From contig JAGXLK010000132.1 in NCBI GenBank assembly GCA_018334735.1, positions 1-6,592 of the forward strand: a stretch of DNA of 6,592 bases, written 5' to 3'. Below the pieces are notes generated by a model that saw only the letters and a program-made list of their open reading frames with translations, had not been told where the DNA came from and did no database searches. Position numbers and translations under genes: made by a program. This document shows, in pieces, positions 6,094-6,592 of this stretch (position 1 is its first letter; each line of letters opens with the position of its first letter). The stretch is from Planctomycetota bacterium. GTDB taxonomy: Bacteria; Planctomycetota; Brocadiia; SM23-32.

Positions 6094-6592
6094 GTGGAAA
6101 AGAAAAACATTCTCCTCGTACACAGCGATCAGCACCGCTACGACTGCGTGGGATGCAACGGACATCCCATCCTGGAAACCCCGAACATGGACCGTCTCGC
6201 GGCGGATGGGGTTAATTTCCGCCATGCTTTCACACCGTCGCCGATCTGTTCTCCCGCCCGCGGATCGCTGATCACCGGGCTCTGGCCCACACAGCACGGC
6301 TGCATCAACATACCGAACACCGAGAGTTACCGGCCCATGCACGCCGGGCTGCCAAACGTCTTCGAGCTGCTGAGCGAAGCCGGATACGACATTCGGTACG
6401 TCGGGAAATATCATCAGGAATTGCAAAAGTCTCCCACGGCTTACGGCGTCAGCGAATACGTCTCTCAGGGGAAGTATCGCCAGTGGCGCCAGGAACAGGA
6501 CCTGCCGCTGCTCGAGCGTTCGAACGGCTGGTTCGGGGAAGTCGATCCCCACATTAAGCCCAATCAGAGCCGGCTGGCCTGGGGCGCCGACC
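6094..6592 (+). CDS. Formylglycine-dependent sulfatase, N-terminal part (3' end outside window)
   Basis: The first 166 residues of a type I sulfatase (alkaline phosphatase superfamily), which hydrolyses sulfate esters. KKNILLVHSDQHRYDCVG (3-20) is the opening strand with metal ligand D12, and HPILETPNMDRLAADGVNF (24-42) is the usual following segment. PSPICSPARGSLITG (48-62) contains the CxPxR signature: C52 would be converted to formylglycine, with R56 stabilising it. YVGKYH (102-107) holds the conserved active-site Lys, K105. The type is C-type, so it needs a formylglycine-generating enzyme encoded elsewhere. There is no signal peptide: the catalytic fold begins at residue 3, so the enzyme should be cytoplasmic and act on imported small sulfated molecules. 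SDQ instead of the more common DDQ resembles choline-sulfatase/phosphonate-hydrolase-like members, but the substrate cannot be named. It is transcribed divergently from the toxin-antitoxin operon. Confidence 0.92.
   Translation, partial: MEKKNILLVHSDQHRYDCVGCNGHPILETPNMDRLAADGVNFRHAFTPSPICSPARGSLITGLWPTQHGCINIPNTESYRPMHAGLPNVFELLSEAGYDIRYVGKYHQELQKSPTAYGVSEYVSQGKYRQWRQEQDLPLLERSNGWFGEVDPHIKPNQSRLAWGAD

Noticed and set aside
5959..6552. Open frame of 197 codons on the minus strand, opposite the sulfatase start
   Set aside because: The plus strand carries the unmistakable CxPxR sulfatase signature in a continuous frame; the antisense frame has no family resemblance.

Overview
The window comes from a moderately GC-rich bacterial genome. 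Its gene set is a pair of uroporphyrinogen-decarboxylase-like (URO-D superfamily) proteins, an L-fucose/L-arabinose isomerase-like protein, a formylglycine-type sulfatase, the arginine gene argJ and a PIN/ribbon-helix-helix toxin-antitoxin pair. Expanded URO-D-like, sugar-isomerase-like and sulfatase families are typical of the PVC superphylum (Planctomycetota, Kiritimatiellota, Lentisphaerota) and similar polysaccharide degraders. That placement is inferred from gene content; there is no phylogenetic marker in the window. Both ends are cut inside genes.

Layout: (A) 1-1723, plus strand: the C-terminal end of one URO-D-like protein, then a complete second one 53 bases downstream, probably one operon. 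The two paralogues differ at the positions where methylcobalamin:CoM methyltransferases of this superfamily bind zinc. (B) 1724-2311: about 590 bases without a gene, between convergent transcription units. It holds a 19-bp near-perfect dyad, a weak plus-strand terminator candidate and a long minus-strand hairpin followed by six U. (C) 2312-5035, minus strand: a consensus-like promoter, a strong Shine-Dalgarno, the isomerase-like gene and, 25 bases later, argJ, read as a two-gene operon ending at the long hairpin. (D) 5036-5248: a gene-free stretch of clustered inverted and direct repeats. (E) 5249-5976, minus strand: a toxin-antitoxin operon with its own promoter and a candidate operator. (F) 6094-6592, plus strand: the N-terminal part of a sulfatase with a GTG start, cut by the window edge.

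How the parts may work together: ArgJ makes N-acetylglutamate and ornithine for arginine synthesis. The isomerase-like and sulfatase genes would suit scavenging of sulfated sugars, and the URO-D-like pair would suit methyl or one-carbon transfer with a corrinoid or thiol acceptor. Their substrates cannot be read from the sequence. The toxin-antitoxin module looks like an autonomous insert between the metabolic units. I see no clear new defence or mobile system; the most unusual material is the structured intergenic DNA.
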